Below are positions 1 to 5,165 of a stretch of DNA of 5,165 nucleotides, one piece after another. The DNA comes from Halieaceae bacterium (lineage in GTDB: Bacteria > Pseudomonadota > Gammaproteobacteria > Pseudomonadales > Halieaceae). Numbering within the stretch: position 1 is the stretch's first letter; every line of letters starts with the position of its first letter. The notes beneath the pieces are model-generated. The model had not been told where the DNA came from, searched no databases, and worked only from the letters and a program-made list of their open reading frames with translations. A program made the position numbers and the translations under genes. The stretch spans positions 1 through 5,165 of the forward strand of contig DPGN01000020.1 of NCBI GenBank assembly GCA_003523185.1, in the 5' to 3' direction.

Positions 1-147
1 CATCACCGCTGTTTTATCGATGCCCAGCGATCGGATAAGTTCCGTGCGCGCACGCTCAAAATACTTCAAATAATTGACGTAATAGACGATGCCGCCCGCG
101 TCAGTGTCTTCAATATAAACTCTGATGGGGAGCCGATACTCAGGCAT
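1..147 (-). CDS. ybgC: YbgC-type acyl-CoA thioesterase, partial (N-terminal 49 codons)
   Basis: Hotdog-fold thioesterase of the 4HBT/YbgC family, which hydrolyses acyl-CoA thioesters in the cytoplasm and is usually encoded first in the tol-pal cell-envelope cluster. Only the N-terminus is present; the gene leaves the window at base 1. Translation gives a start MPEYRLPIRVYIEDTDAGG, then IVYYVNYLKYFERARTE. The family motif D-x-D-A-G-G with the catalytic Asp (residue 16, equivalent to E. coli Asp18) and the following Tyr/Asn-Tyr stretch are clear. E. coli has His where this protein has Tyr23; as I recall, Tyr is common in Pseudomonas-type YbgC. The ATG at 147 overlaps the end of ruvB by 8 bases, implying translational coupling. 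A GTG immediately before it (150) is an alternative start. Downstream tolQ is expected from known gene order but is not visible. Confidence 0.93.
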   Translation of the reverse strand, partial: MPEYRLPIRVYIEDTDAGGIVYYVNYLKYFERARTELIRSLGIDKTAVM

Positions 148-1201
148 CACCCTGCTCACCGAGGTCCAAAGAAAGATTACTACCTGTCTCGAGTGACTTT
201 GGTGGCGCTAAGCCAAAATGTCGGTACGCCGCATTGGTCACAACTCGTCCCCTCGGGGTACGGACAATCAATCCCTGCTGAATAAGATAGGGCTCAATGA
301 CATCTTCGAGCGTTCCGCGCTCTTCGGATAATGCGGCGGCCAGACTATCAATACCAACCGGACCACCCTCGAACTTTTCGATCAGTGCGAGCAGGAATCG
401 TCGATCGAGGTGATCAAAACCCTGCTCGTCAACACTGAGCATATCCAGCGCCTGCTCCGCCATCAGTTGATTAATAACACCGTCACCTTTGACTTGCGCA
501 TAATCCCGAACGCGTCGCATCAGTCGATTAGCAATCCGAGGGGTGCCTCGCGATCGCTTAGCTATCTCGAGCGCGCCCGCGTCATCTGCCTCAACCTCAA
601 GGATTGATGCAGCGCGGGACACAATGCGCTTCAGATCGCTGACCTCATAAAACTCCAGTCGCTGAACAATGCCAAAACGATCTCTCAGAGGCGATGTCAG
701 CAAGCCCGCTCGGGTCGTAGCGCCCACGAGAGTAAAGGGTGGCAGGTCTAATTTAATCGAACGTGCCGCCGGCCCCTCCCCAATCATGATGTCTAGCTGA
801 AAGTCTTCCATAGCGGGATAGAGTATTTCTTCGACGTAAGGACTGAGCCGGTGGATTTCGTCGATAAACAGGACATCGTTGGGTTCGAGATTGGTCATGA
901 TGGCCGCAATATCACCTGCCTTTTCTAGTACGGGGCCGCTGGTGGTCTTGAGTTGCACGCCCATTTCATTTGCGATGATGCTTGCCAAGGTCGTTTTGCC
1001 GAGACCTGGAGGACCGAAGATGAGCGTGTGATCAAGTGGCTCACCACGACCTTTGGCTGCCGACAGAAAGATCTCCATCTGCTCTCGGACAGCAGACTGA
1101 CCAATATAGTCATTGAGCGTCTGAGGTCTGACCGCGCGATCGAGGGCCGTCTCACGGTTATCGGCGGTACCTCCAGCGACTAGACGATCGGTTTCAATCA
1201 C
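140..1201 (-). CDS. ruvB: Holliday junction branch migration ATPase RuvB
   Basis: AAA+ motor that assembles as hexameric rings on either side of RuvA and pumps DNA through a Holliday junction using ATP. The 353 residues contain, in order: Walker A GPPGLGKT (63-70), Walker B LFIDEIH (111-117), sensor 1 GATTR (160-164), the arginine finger in SPLRDRFG (Arg175, equivalent to E. coli Arg174), sensor 2 RGTPRIANR (218-226), and a C-terminal winged-helix domain ending near HFG (328-330). All ATPase residues are intact. It is about 17 residues longer than the 336-residue E. coli protein because of a tail (335-353) rich in Ser, Leu, Gly and acidic residues after the winged helix. The start is GTG at 1201, preceded by GAGGG six bases upstream; the N-terminus MIETDRL matches the family (E. 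coli MIEADRL), which supports this start. It lies 35 bases after ruvA and overlaps ybgC by 8 bases. Confidence 0.98.
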   Translation of the reverse strand: MIETDRLVAGGTADNRETALDRAVRPQTLNDYIGQSAVREQMEIFLSAAKGRGEPLDHTLIFGPPGLGKTTLASIIANEMGVQLKTTSGPVLEKAGDIAAIMTNLEPNDVLFIDEIHRLSPYVEEILYPAMEDFQLDIMIGEGPAARSIKLDLPPFTLVGATTRAGLLTSPLRDRFGIVQRLEFYEVSDLKRIVSRAASILEVEADDAGALEIAKRSRGTPRIANRLMRRVRDYAQVKGDGVINQLMAEQALDMLSVDEQGFDHLDRRFLLALIEKFEGGPVGIDSLAAALSEERGTLEDVIEPYLIQQGLIVRTPRGRVVTNAAYRHFGLAPPKSLETGSNLSLDLGEQGDA

Positions 1202-1207
1202 GGCATT

Positions 1208-1212
1208 CCCTC
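1208..1212 (-). promoter_or_regulatory. Ribosome binding site of ruvB
   Basis: On the minus strand GAGGG lies six bases before the GTG codon at 1201. It decides in favour of the GTG start. An ATG at 1204-1206 is out of frame and stops after two codons. Confidence 0.7.
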
Positions 1213-1236
1213 AGGCTCTTCATCGTATCCACGCCA

Positions 1237-1842
1237 TTATCGCATTGCCGCCTGAAGCGCGGCTCGAATCAGTGTTTCGCTGCTATCAATCTCATCCGAA
1301 TCCACCGCCGACACTAATCTAGATGCCTCAGTGGGCTTGTATCCGAGCGCAATAAGCGCCTGTTCAGCCTCGGCCCGCATATCGGTGGCTGGAGGGTGTG
1401 CTGCCGTCTCAGACTCGCCTGGAAGCACGTCGGATAGCCACTGCCCAGCCTTATCTCGCATCTCCACCAGCAATCGCTCACCCGTCTTCTTTCCAACGCC
1501 CGGAAGGGCAACGAGTGCATCGACGTCATTTCGGTTCATGCAGGCGGCGAACTGCTCCGTATCCATGCCGGAAAGGATGGCCAAAGCGAGTTTCGGGCCC
1601 ACACCATTCACTTTGATCAGGTCTCGAAACAGACGGCGGTCGATTTCTCTCACGAAGCCATACAACTGCTGCGCATCTTCTCTGACCACAAAGTGAGTCA
1701 GGATGATGGTCTCTTCACCTACAGCAGGCAGTTGATAAATGGTTGTCATCGGGACGCGAACCTCGTAGCCAACGCCACCCACATCAATAATGACTTCAGG
1801 GGCCTGCTTGGCAAGCAAAATGCCGCGGAGTCTCTCGATCAT
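1237..1842 (-). CDS. ruvA: Holliday junction DNA-binding protein RuvA
   Basis: RuvA forms a tetramer (or double tetramer) that holds the four-way junction flat and recruits RuvB. The 201 residues match the usual length (E. coli 203). Domain I, an OB fold (about 1-63), carries the acidic pin residues Glu55-Asp56 in VVREDAQQLYGF, which separate DNA strands at the crossover. Domain II holds two helix-hairpin-helix motifs, IKVNGVGPKLALAIL (76-90) and LPGVGKKTGERLL (113-125), for backbone contacts. After a variable linker (about 131-150) comes domain III (about 155-201, containing ALIALGYKPTEASRLV), which binds RuvB. The ATG at 1842 is preceded by GGGGA with seven-base spacing, and only 13 bases separate it from the ruvC stop, so co-transcription is almost certain. 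Position 3 is Glu where E. coli has Gly; otherwise nothing unusual. Confidence 0.98.
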   Translation of the reverse strand: MIERLRGILLAKQAPEVIIDVGGVGYEVRVPMTTIYQLPAVGEETIILTHFVVREDAQQLYGFVREIDRRLFRDLIKVNGVGPKLALAILSGMDTEQFAACMNRNDVDALVALPGVGKKTGERLLVEMRDKAGQWLSDVLPGESETAAHPPATDMRAEAEQALIALGYKPTEASRLVSAVDSDEIDSSETLIRAALQAAMR

Positions 1843-1849
1843 GGCTACG

Positions 1850-1854
1850 TCCCC
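1850..1854 (-). promoter_or_regulatory. Ribosome binding site of ruvA
   Basis: Minus-strand GGGGA lies seven bases before the ruvA ATG. It sits directly after the ruvC stop codon (1856-1858), so ribosomes finishing ruvC end next to the ruvA initiation site. This fits translational coupling. Confidence 0.65.
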
Positions 1855-1855
1855 A

Positions 1856-2374
1856 TTACTTCAATCGCCCTGTAGCGAAGGCCTGCGCTCCGGTCGCTCG
1901 TCTTACGGCCGCGCCACTAATGTGACACAGTGCCGCAGCGAGTGCATCGCTGGCATCCTCTTGGGGCATTGACGGAAGTTTCAGTAGGCGTGTGATCATG
2001 TGCTGCACCTGAGCTTTGCTCGCACCGCCGGTGCCTACAACCGCCTGTTTAATCTGACGCGTCGCGTACTCGTGAACTTCAAGATCTGCAAGCGCACAAA
2101 CGACCATAGCCGCACCGCGAGCTTGCCCTAGCTTTAGCGCAGAATCTGCGCTCTTGGCCATAAATACCTGCTCTATCACGGCTAGCGTCGGTTGATACTC
2201 GGAAATGATCTGATCGAGCGATTCGGCAAGCACCTTGAGGCGCGCAGCGAGTGGCTCATCGACCGGCAACTTAATGACGCCACTGGTCACGTAATGCGTG
2301 CGCTTACCATCGGTTTCAACTATGCCAAACCCCGTCTTTCGCGAGCCGGGATCAATCCCCAGAATTCGTGTCAC
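1856..2374 (-). CDS. ruvC: Crossover junction endodeoxyribonuclease RuvC
   Basis: Homodimeric, metal-dependent nuclease that resolves Holliday junctions by symmetric cuts after RuvAB branch migration. The 172 residues match the family length. The fold is RNase H-like, with the four acidic catalytic residues visible: Asp8 in ILGIDPGSRKTG, Glu68 in VIEQVFMAKSADSALKLGQARG (read as 66-87, with Phe71 at the place of the base-stacking Phe of E. coli), and Asp140 and Asp143 in QEDASDALAAAL. The start is GTG at 2374, backed by GGAGAGG just upstream and by the family N-terminus; no in-frame ATG lies close upstream. It is 65 bases after aspS and 13 before ruvA. In many gammaproteobacteria yebC lies directly before ruvC; here it does not. 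Confidence 0.98.
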   Translation of the reverse strand: MTRILGIDPGSRKTGFGIVETDGKRTHYVTSGVIKLPVDEPLAARLKVLAESLDQIISEYQPTLAVIEQVFMAKSADSALKLGQARGAAMVVCALADLEVHEYATRQIKQAVVGTGGASKAQVQHMITRLLKLPSMPQEDASDALAAALCHISGAAVRRATGAQAFATGRLK

Positions 2375-2378
2375 AGTG

Positions 2379-2385
2379 CCTCTCC
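2379..2385 (-). promoter_or_regulatory. Ribosome binding site of ruvC
   Basis: Minus-strand GGAGAGG precedes the GTG at 2374, with the GGAG part seven bases away. The match is strong and fixes the GTG as start. A nearby ATG (2391) opens only a six-codon frame that overlaps the ruvC start; I do not call it a gene. Confidence 0.7.
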
Positions 2386-2413
2386 GCCCATGGTCTGATT
2401 GTGCGGGAAAGAA

Positions 2414-2434
2414 GCGCTGACGTCATGTCAGTGC
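2414..2434 (-). terminator. Possible weak terminator or attenuating hairpin between aspS and ruvC
   Basis: In the 65-base gap after aspS the minus-strand RNA can pair GCACTGAC with GTCAGCGC around a five-base loop. There are seven Watson-Crick pairs and one A/C mismatch. It is followed by CTTCTTTCCC, which is pyrimidine-rich but not a true U run. The stem begins six bases after the aspS stop. It could partly terminate, or stabilise, the aspS message; a strong terminator is unlikely. The same segment holds the 8-base palindrome TGACGTCA (2418-2425). Confidence 0.3.
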
Positions 2435-2439
2435 AGAAA

Positions 2440-4206
2440 TTACTTCTCAGGCGCTCGCAATCGAATATTGAGATCGCGCAGTTGCTGCTCTGACACCTCG
2501 CCCGGGGCATCGGTCATGACACATTGCGCGGACTGTGTTTTGGGGAAAGCGATGACATCGCGAATCGACTGCCCATCGACCATCAGCATAACTAACCGGT
2601 CGAGACCGAACGCAAGACCACCATGAGGCGGCGCACCGTGCTTGAGTGCCGACAGAAGGAAACCAAACTTGGCATCTGCTTCTTCTTCAGAGATACCAAG
2701 CACCTCAAAGACGGCCTTTTGCATGTCTTGCCGGTGAATACGGATTGAACCGCCACCAATCTCGCTACCATTAAGCACCATGTCATAGGCGCGTGACAGC
2801 GCCGCCTCGGGCGCCGCTATCAGCTCATCGACAGAGCATGAGGGCGCCGTGAACGGATGATGTAATGCGGTGAGATTGCCATCTGTGGTCTCCTCGAACA
2901 TGGGGAAATCGACCACCCACAAAGGCGCCCAACCCTCACCGACCATGTCCATCATCTCGGCCACTTTCAAGCGCAAGGCGCCCAGCGAATCATTCACAAC
3001 CTGCCGCTTGTCAGCACCAAAGAACACAATATCGCCATCCTCTAATTGCAGACGCTCTACCAGAGCAGCAACCGTTGCCTCAGGCATGAACTTGAGTATG
3101 GGCGACTGCAAACCTTCAACGCCAGATGCTTTGTCGTTCACTTTGATCCACGCGAGACCGCGCGCACCGTAGTTACTGACGTACTTCGTGAGATCGTCGA
3201 TTTCCTTGCGGCTAATCTTGGCGCCGCCAGGGACACGTAAACCGGCAACGCGCCCTTTCTCGTCATTTGCAGGGCCCGAGAACACCTTGAACTCAACGTC
3301 GGCCATTAGATCGTCAACAGAGACCAGCTCAAGATCGATGCGCAAATCTGGCTTATCCGAGCCGAAACGCTCCATAGCCTCATGCCATGTCATGCGAGGA
3401 AACGCTCCAAGGTCGATATTCAAATGCTGAACGAACAGCTCTTTGACCATGCCTTCCGTGAGGCTCATCACCTGTGACTCATCGGTGAACGATAACTCGA
3501 TATCAATTTGCGTGAACTCTGGCTGTCGGTCAGCGCGCAAATCTTCATCTCTGAAACAACGCGCGATTTGGTAATAGCGATCAAAGCCCGAAACCATTAA
3601 AAGCTGTTTGAAAAGCTGCGGGGACTGAGGTAGCGCAAAAAACTTCGATGCGTTGGTTCTACTTGGCACCAAATAGTCCCTGGCGCCCTCAGGTGTCGCG
3701 CGGGTCAGAACCGGTGTCTCAATATCGAGAAAGCCCGCCGACTCGAGATAAGTCCGAATCGTTGACGTAATGCGAGAGCGGCTAATGAGATTTCGCTGCA
3801 TAGAGTCGCGGCGAAGATCCATGAATCGGTACCGCAAACGCACGTCTTCACCCACTGATTGGTGTGCATCCAAGGGGAAAGGAGGCGGTGCCGCCTCGTT
3901 CAAAATTACAAGCTCTTTTCCAAGGATCTCTATGTGGCCCGTGGCCATTGCAGGATTAATCGTTTCGGTAGCGCGATTGCGGATGCGCCCCGTAATCTGC
4001 AGTACGTACTCACTGCGCACACGATCGGCCAAATCGAAGTACTGTTTGGTGTCTGGATCAAAGACGACCTGCACAATGCCTTCGCGATCGCGCATGTCGA
4101 GAAAAATCACCCCACCGTGATCGCGTCGCCGGTCTACCCAACCACAGATAGTGACCGTTTCGCCAACCGCGACATCCTTTGTAGCACCACAATAATGTGT
4201 CCGCAT
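2440..4206 (-). CDS. aspS: Aspartyl-tRNA synthetase (AspRS), bacterial type
   Basis: Class IIb synthetase that charges tRNA with aspartate in the cytoplasm. The 588 residues match the bacterial form (E. coli 590). An N-terminal OB-fold anticodon-binding domain (about 1-105) is followed by class II motif 1 around FLDIETPVL (159-167), the flipping-loop region ATPEGARDYLVPSR (170-183), QSPQ (194-197), motif 2 FRDEDLRADRQPEFTQID (218-235, with Arg219 for ATP), the bacterial GAD insertion (roughly 285-420), and motif 3 GLAFGLDRLVMLM with Arg537. All core catalytic residues are present. In the anticodon domain, His30 in RRRDHGG matches the non-discriminating Pseudomonas enzyme rather than E. coli (RRRDLGS), so it may also charge tRNA-Asn. 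The ATG at 4206 has only a weak AAAGAG upstream at five bases, but the N-terminus MRTHYCG is exactly that of the family. It lies 39 bases after the FmdB-type gene. Confidence 0.98.
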   Translation of the reverse strand: MRTHYCGATKDVAVGETVTICGWVDRRRDHGGVIFLDMRDREGIVQVVFDPDTKQYFDLADRVRSEYVLQITGRIRNRATETINPAMATGHIEILGKELVILNEAAPPPFPLDAHQSVGEDVRLRYRFMDLRRDSMQRNLISRSRITSTIRTYLESAGFLDIETPVLTRATPEGARDYLVPSRTNASKFFALPQSPQLFKQLLMVSGFDRYYQIARCFRDEDLRADRQPEFTQIDIELSFTDESQVMSLTEGMVKELFVQHLNIDLGAFPRMTWHEAMERFGSDKPDLRIDLELVSVDDLMADVEFKVFSGPANDEKGRVAGLRVPGGAKISRKEIDDLTKYVSNYGARGLAWIKVNDKASGVEGLQSPILKFMPEATVAALVERLQLEDGDIVFFGADKRQVVNDSLGALRLKVAEMMDMVGEGWAPLWVVDFPMFEETTDGNLTALHHPFTAPSCSVDELIAAPEAALSRAYDMVLNGSEIGGGSIRIHRQDMQKAVFEVLGISEEEADAKFGFLLSALKHGAPPHGGLAFGLDRLVMLMVDGQSIRDVIAFPKTQSAQCVMTDAPGEVSEQQLRDLNIRLRAPEK

Positions 4207-4245
4207 CAGTACTCTTTATCTATCCTCTTCCTGTCTTCCCCGGCA

Positions 4246-4521
4246 CTAATCTGACGATGTCGTTGAGGAGGCAGATGTTGCAGATGCCGAAGCGCCGCTC
4301 GAGTCAGATTTCGAGTCATTGGCTAAGTTCTTCTTCGCACCCGTTTTAAAATCGGTTTCGTACCAACCTGATCCCGCGAGCCTGAACGCCGGCGCTGACA
4401 CTTTTTTCTTCAAGGACGATTGGCCGCATGCCGGACAATCTGTCAGCGGGGCATCTGATATTTTCTGCAGTGCCTCATGCGCGTTACCGCAGGCACCACA
4501 TACGTACTCGTAAATTGGCAT
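4246..4521 (-). CDS. FmdB-type putative regulatory protein with zinc ribbon
   Basis: Small protein of the FmdB/CxxC_CxxC_SSSS family, often annotated as a zinc-ribbon or FmdB regulatory protein. Its biochemical role is not settled. The 91 residues begin MPIYEYVCGACG and contain two Cys pairs, C8xxC11 and C29xxC32, expected to bind one zinc ion. Then comes the conserved segment FRLAGSGWYETDFK (46-59). The tail from about 68 to 91 is low-complexity Ser, Ala, Thr and Asp, typical for the family and probably disordered. The ATG at 4521 is fixed by the conserved N-terminus; the upstream GAG at nine bases is a poor ribosome site. It lies directly upstream of aspS (39-base gap), a pairing known in many gammaproteobacteria, so the two are probably co-transcribed. 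Family assignment is sure; function is not. Confidence 0.92.
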   Translation of the reverse strand: MPIYEYVCGACGNAHEALQKISDAPLTDCPACGQSSLKKKVSAPAFRLAGSGWYETDFKTGAKKNLANDSKSDSSGASASATSASSTTSSD

Positions 4522-4563
4522 GCGAACATTCTCAAAGATGATGGACCGAACTCCGCACCCTAC

Positions 4564-4576
4564 CGCGCGGAGCGCG
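4564..4576 (-). other. Short GC-rich hairpin between the HU-like gene and the FmdB-type gene
   Basis: A perfect five-base stem CGCGC/GCGCG with a three-base loop lies about 60 bases past the HU-like stop codon. No T run follows on the minus strand, so it does not qualify as a normal intrinsic terminator. It may be a transcript 3' end element or part of the leader of the next gene. Confidence 0.25.
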
Positions 4577-4578
4577 AG

Positions 4579-4607
4579 AGATTACACTAATCAGGGCGCG
4601 AGGTTAA
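4579..4607 (-). promoter_or_regulatory. Candidate promoter for the FmdB-type gene and aspS
   Basis: On the minus strand TTAACC (4602-4607) and TAATCT (4579-4584) are separated by exactly 17 bases. The -35 box matches four of six consensus bases and the -10 box three, including the key T, A and final T. It lies in the 112-base gap before the FmdB-type gene and would give a leader of roughly 50 bases. The match is weak, so this is only a candidate. Confidence 0.3.
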
Positions 4608-4633
4608 TGGCATTACTCGCTCAATCGGGTTTA

Positions 4634-4990
4634 TTACGAGTTAGCGAAGCCTTTCAGTTTCTTCAGAGCACGAATTTTTACTGTTCTTGATTCTGGCCTG
4701 GCCGCAAATACCGTCTCTTCACCGGTAAAGGGGTTGATACCTTTCCGGGCTTTTACGGCCGGACGCGTCGCTGTCGTGAACTTGGCCAGTCCCGGCAACG
4801 TAAACTCTCCCGCGCCGTCGGATTTCATTTGATCCGCAAGCACGGCCTCGAGCGCGGCAAAAACCTCGGTTACGCGCTTCTTGCTCAAACCGGTTCTCTC
4901 TGAAATCGCCCGATGCAAATCTCGCTTTGAAAGCCTTGCTATTTGCTTCTTTTTCTTACCTTTTTTGGTCTTCATTTTTTCGGCTTGCAC
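4634..4990 (-). CDS. HU-family (HU/IHF-like) DNA-binding protein with lysine-rich N-terminus
   Basis: Histone-like protein expected to bind and bend DNA in the nucleoid as a dimer. The 118 residues exceed the roughly 90 of classic HU because of a basic N-terminal extension (residues 1-19, nine Lys, including KKGKKKK at 9-15). The HU fold follows: LSKRDLHRAISERTGLSKK (20-38, first helices), a helical segment FAALEAVLADQM (44-55), FTLPGLAKF (63-71, the counterpart of the HU V-x-L-x-G-F-G-x-F strand), and the DNA-binding arm RKGINPFTGEE (82-92) with the intercalating Pro87 of the NPxTG motif. It ends with VKIRALKKLK (104-113). The GTG at 4990 is chosen because GGAG lies eight bases upstream; an in-frame ATG at 4975 has no ribosome site nearby and would remove five residues. 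It has a good promoter candidate of its own and no clear terminator before the next gene. It is not the housekeeping hupA or hupB type. Confidence 0.9.
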   Translation of the reverse strand: MQAEKMKTKKGKKKKQIARLSKRDLHRAISERTGLSKKRVTEVFAALEAVLADQMKSDGAGEFTLPGLAKFTTATRPAVKARKGINPFTGEETVFAARPESRTVKIRALKKLKGFANS

Positions 4991-4998
4991 GCTCTTTT

Positions 4999-5002
4999 CT
5001 CC
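4999..5002 (-). promoter_or_regulatory. Ribosome binding site of the HU-like gene
   Basis: Minus-strand GGAG lies eight bases before the GTG at 4990. It supports GTG over the ATG at 4975, which would be 23 bases away. Confidence 0.65.
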
Positions 5003-5052
5003 GAATTCGCTAAAGGATCTTTCCGCGTCCGCTGTAGCTCCATAGGGTGGCT

Positions 5053-5081
5053 AGAATAGACAGCGATCCAACGACTGACAA
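5053..5081 (-). promoter_or_regulatory. Sigma70-type promoter candidate for the HU-like gene
   Basis: On the minus strand TTGTCA (5076-5081, five of six consensus bases) and TATTCT (5053-5058, four of six, with TAT and the final T) are 17 bases apart, the ideal spacing. Transcription would begin near 5046, giving a leader of about 55 bases before the GTG. It is the best promoter match I found in the noncoding gaps. Confidence 0.5.
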
Positions 5082-5165
5082 CCGTCTCGAGATGCACCCA
5101 ACCACTCATCCTTTGTGAAGATACGCGAGAGATATACACGAGATAGGTGAATTGTTACCTAGCGA
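5082..5165. other. Noncoding upstream end of the window, with an imperfect dyad
   Basis: No gene start that I trust lies here. The last bases hold a dyad with arms TAGGT and ACCTA around eight bases (5144-5161). It could be part of an operator or the edge of an element belonging to the next gene outside the window. The stretch is richer in A and T than the genes. Confidence 0.3.

Noticed and set aside
1331..1696. Plus-strand open frame of 121 codons antisense to ruvA
   Set aside because: Low-complexity Ser/Arg/Ala composition and full overlap with a complete, conserved ruvA mark it as a shadow frame.
2377..2391. Six-codon frame starting at ATG 2391 just before ruvC, as a leader peptide
   Set aside because: It overlaps the ruvC ribosome site, has no ribosome site of its own, and shows no regulatory codon run.
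2417..2431. CTGACATGACGTCAG as a LexA operator before ruvC
   Set aside because: The gap between CTG and CAG is nine bases instead of ten, and the CTGT/ACAG ends are missing.
3770..4120. Plus-strand open frame of 116 codons antisense to aspS
   Set aside because: Arg/Ser-rich shadow of the aspS coding strand without any family resemblance.
3859..4254. Plus-strand open frame of 131 codons antisense to the start of aspS
   Set aside because: It lies opposite a certain aspS coding region, has no recognisable domain, and is the expected mirror of its codon pattern.
4920..4980. Programmed frameshifting at the A-rich lysine codons of the HU-like gene
   Set aside because: The A runs are not in the reading phase needed for the A-AAA-AAG slippery heptamer, and the zero frame already encodes a complete HU fold.

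Overview
This window is a stretch of ordinary core chromosome from a gammaproteobacterium. I base that on protein resemblance (RuvA, RuvB, RuvC and AspRS all closely follow the Escherichia/Pseudomonas proteins) and on the order fmdB-type gene, aspS, ruvC, ruvA, ruvB, ybgC, which is typical of Pseudomonas-like and marine gammaproteobacteria. Genus cannot be fixed from the sequence. Every gene I can support lies on the minus strand, so the window reads right to left. There are no tRNA or rRNA genes, CRISPR arrays, insertion sequences or prophage genes.

Layout in transcription order: (1) 4991-5165 is noncoding upstream DNA with a good sigma70-type promoter candidate. (2) 4634-4990 encodes a lysine-rich HU-like DNA-binding protein with a GTG start. 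(3) After a 112-base gap holding a weak promoter candidate and a small GC-rich hairpin comes a 91-residue FmdB-type zinc-ribbon protein (4246-4521). (4) 39 bases later is aspS, aspartyl-tRNA synthetase (2440-4206). (5) A 65-base gap with a hairpin leads to ruvC (1856-2374), ruvA (1237-1842) and ruvB (140-1201). (6) ybgC, the acyl-CoA thioesterase that usually opens the tol-pal cluster, overlaps the end of ruvB and runs off the left edge.

Together the three ruv genes supply the full Holliday-junction machine: RuvA binds the junction, RuvB drives branch migration, RuvC cuts. All key catalytic residues are intact. The tight spacing from ruvC to ybgC suggests one transcript that continues into the envelope (tol-pal) genes.

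I found no clearly new system. The points most worth a second look are the anticodon-domain residues of AspRS, which suggest it may also charge tRNA-Asn; the absence of yebC from its usual place between aspS and ruvC; the missing LexA box in front of the ruv genes; and the lysine-rich HU-like protein.
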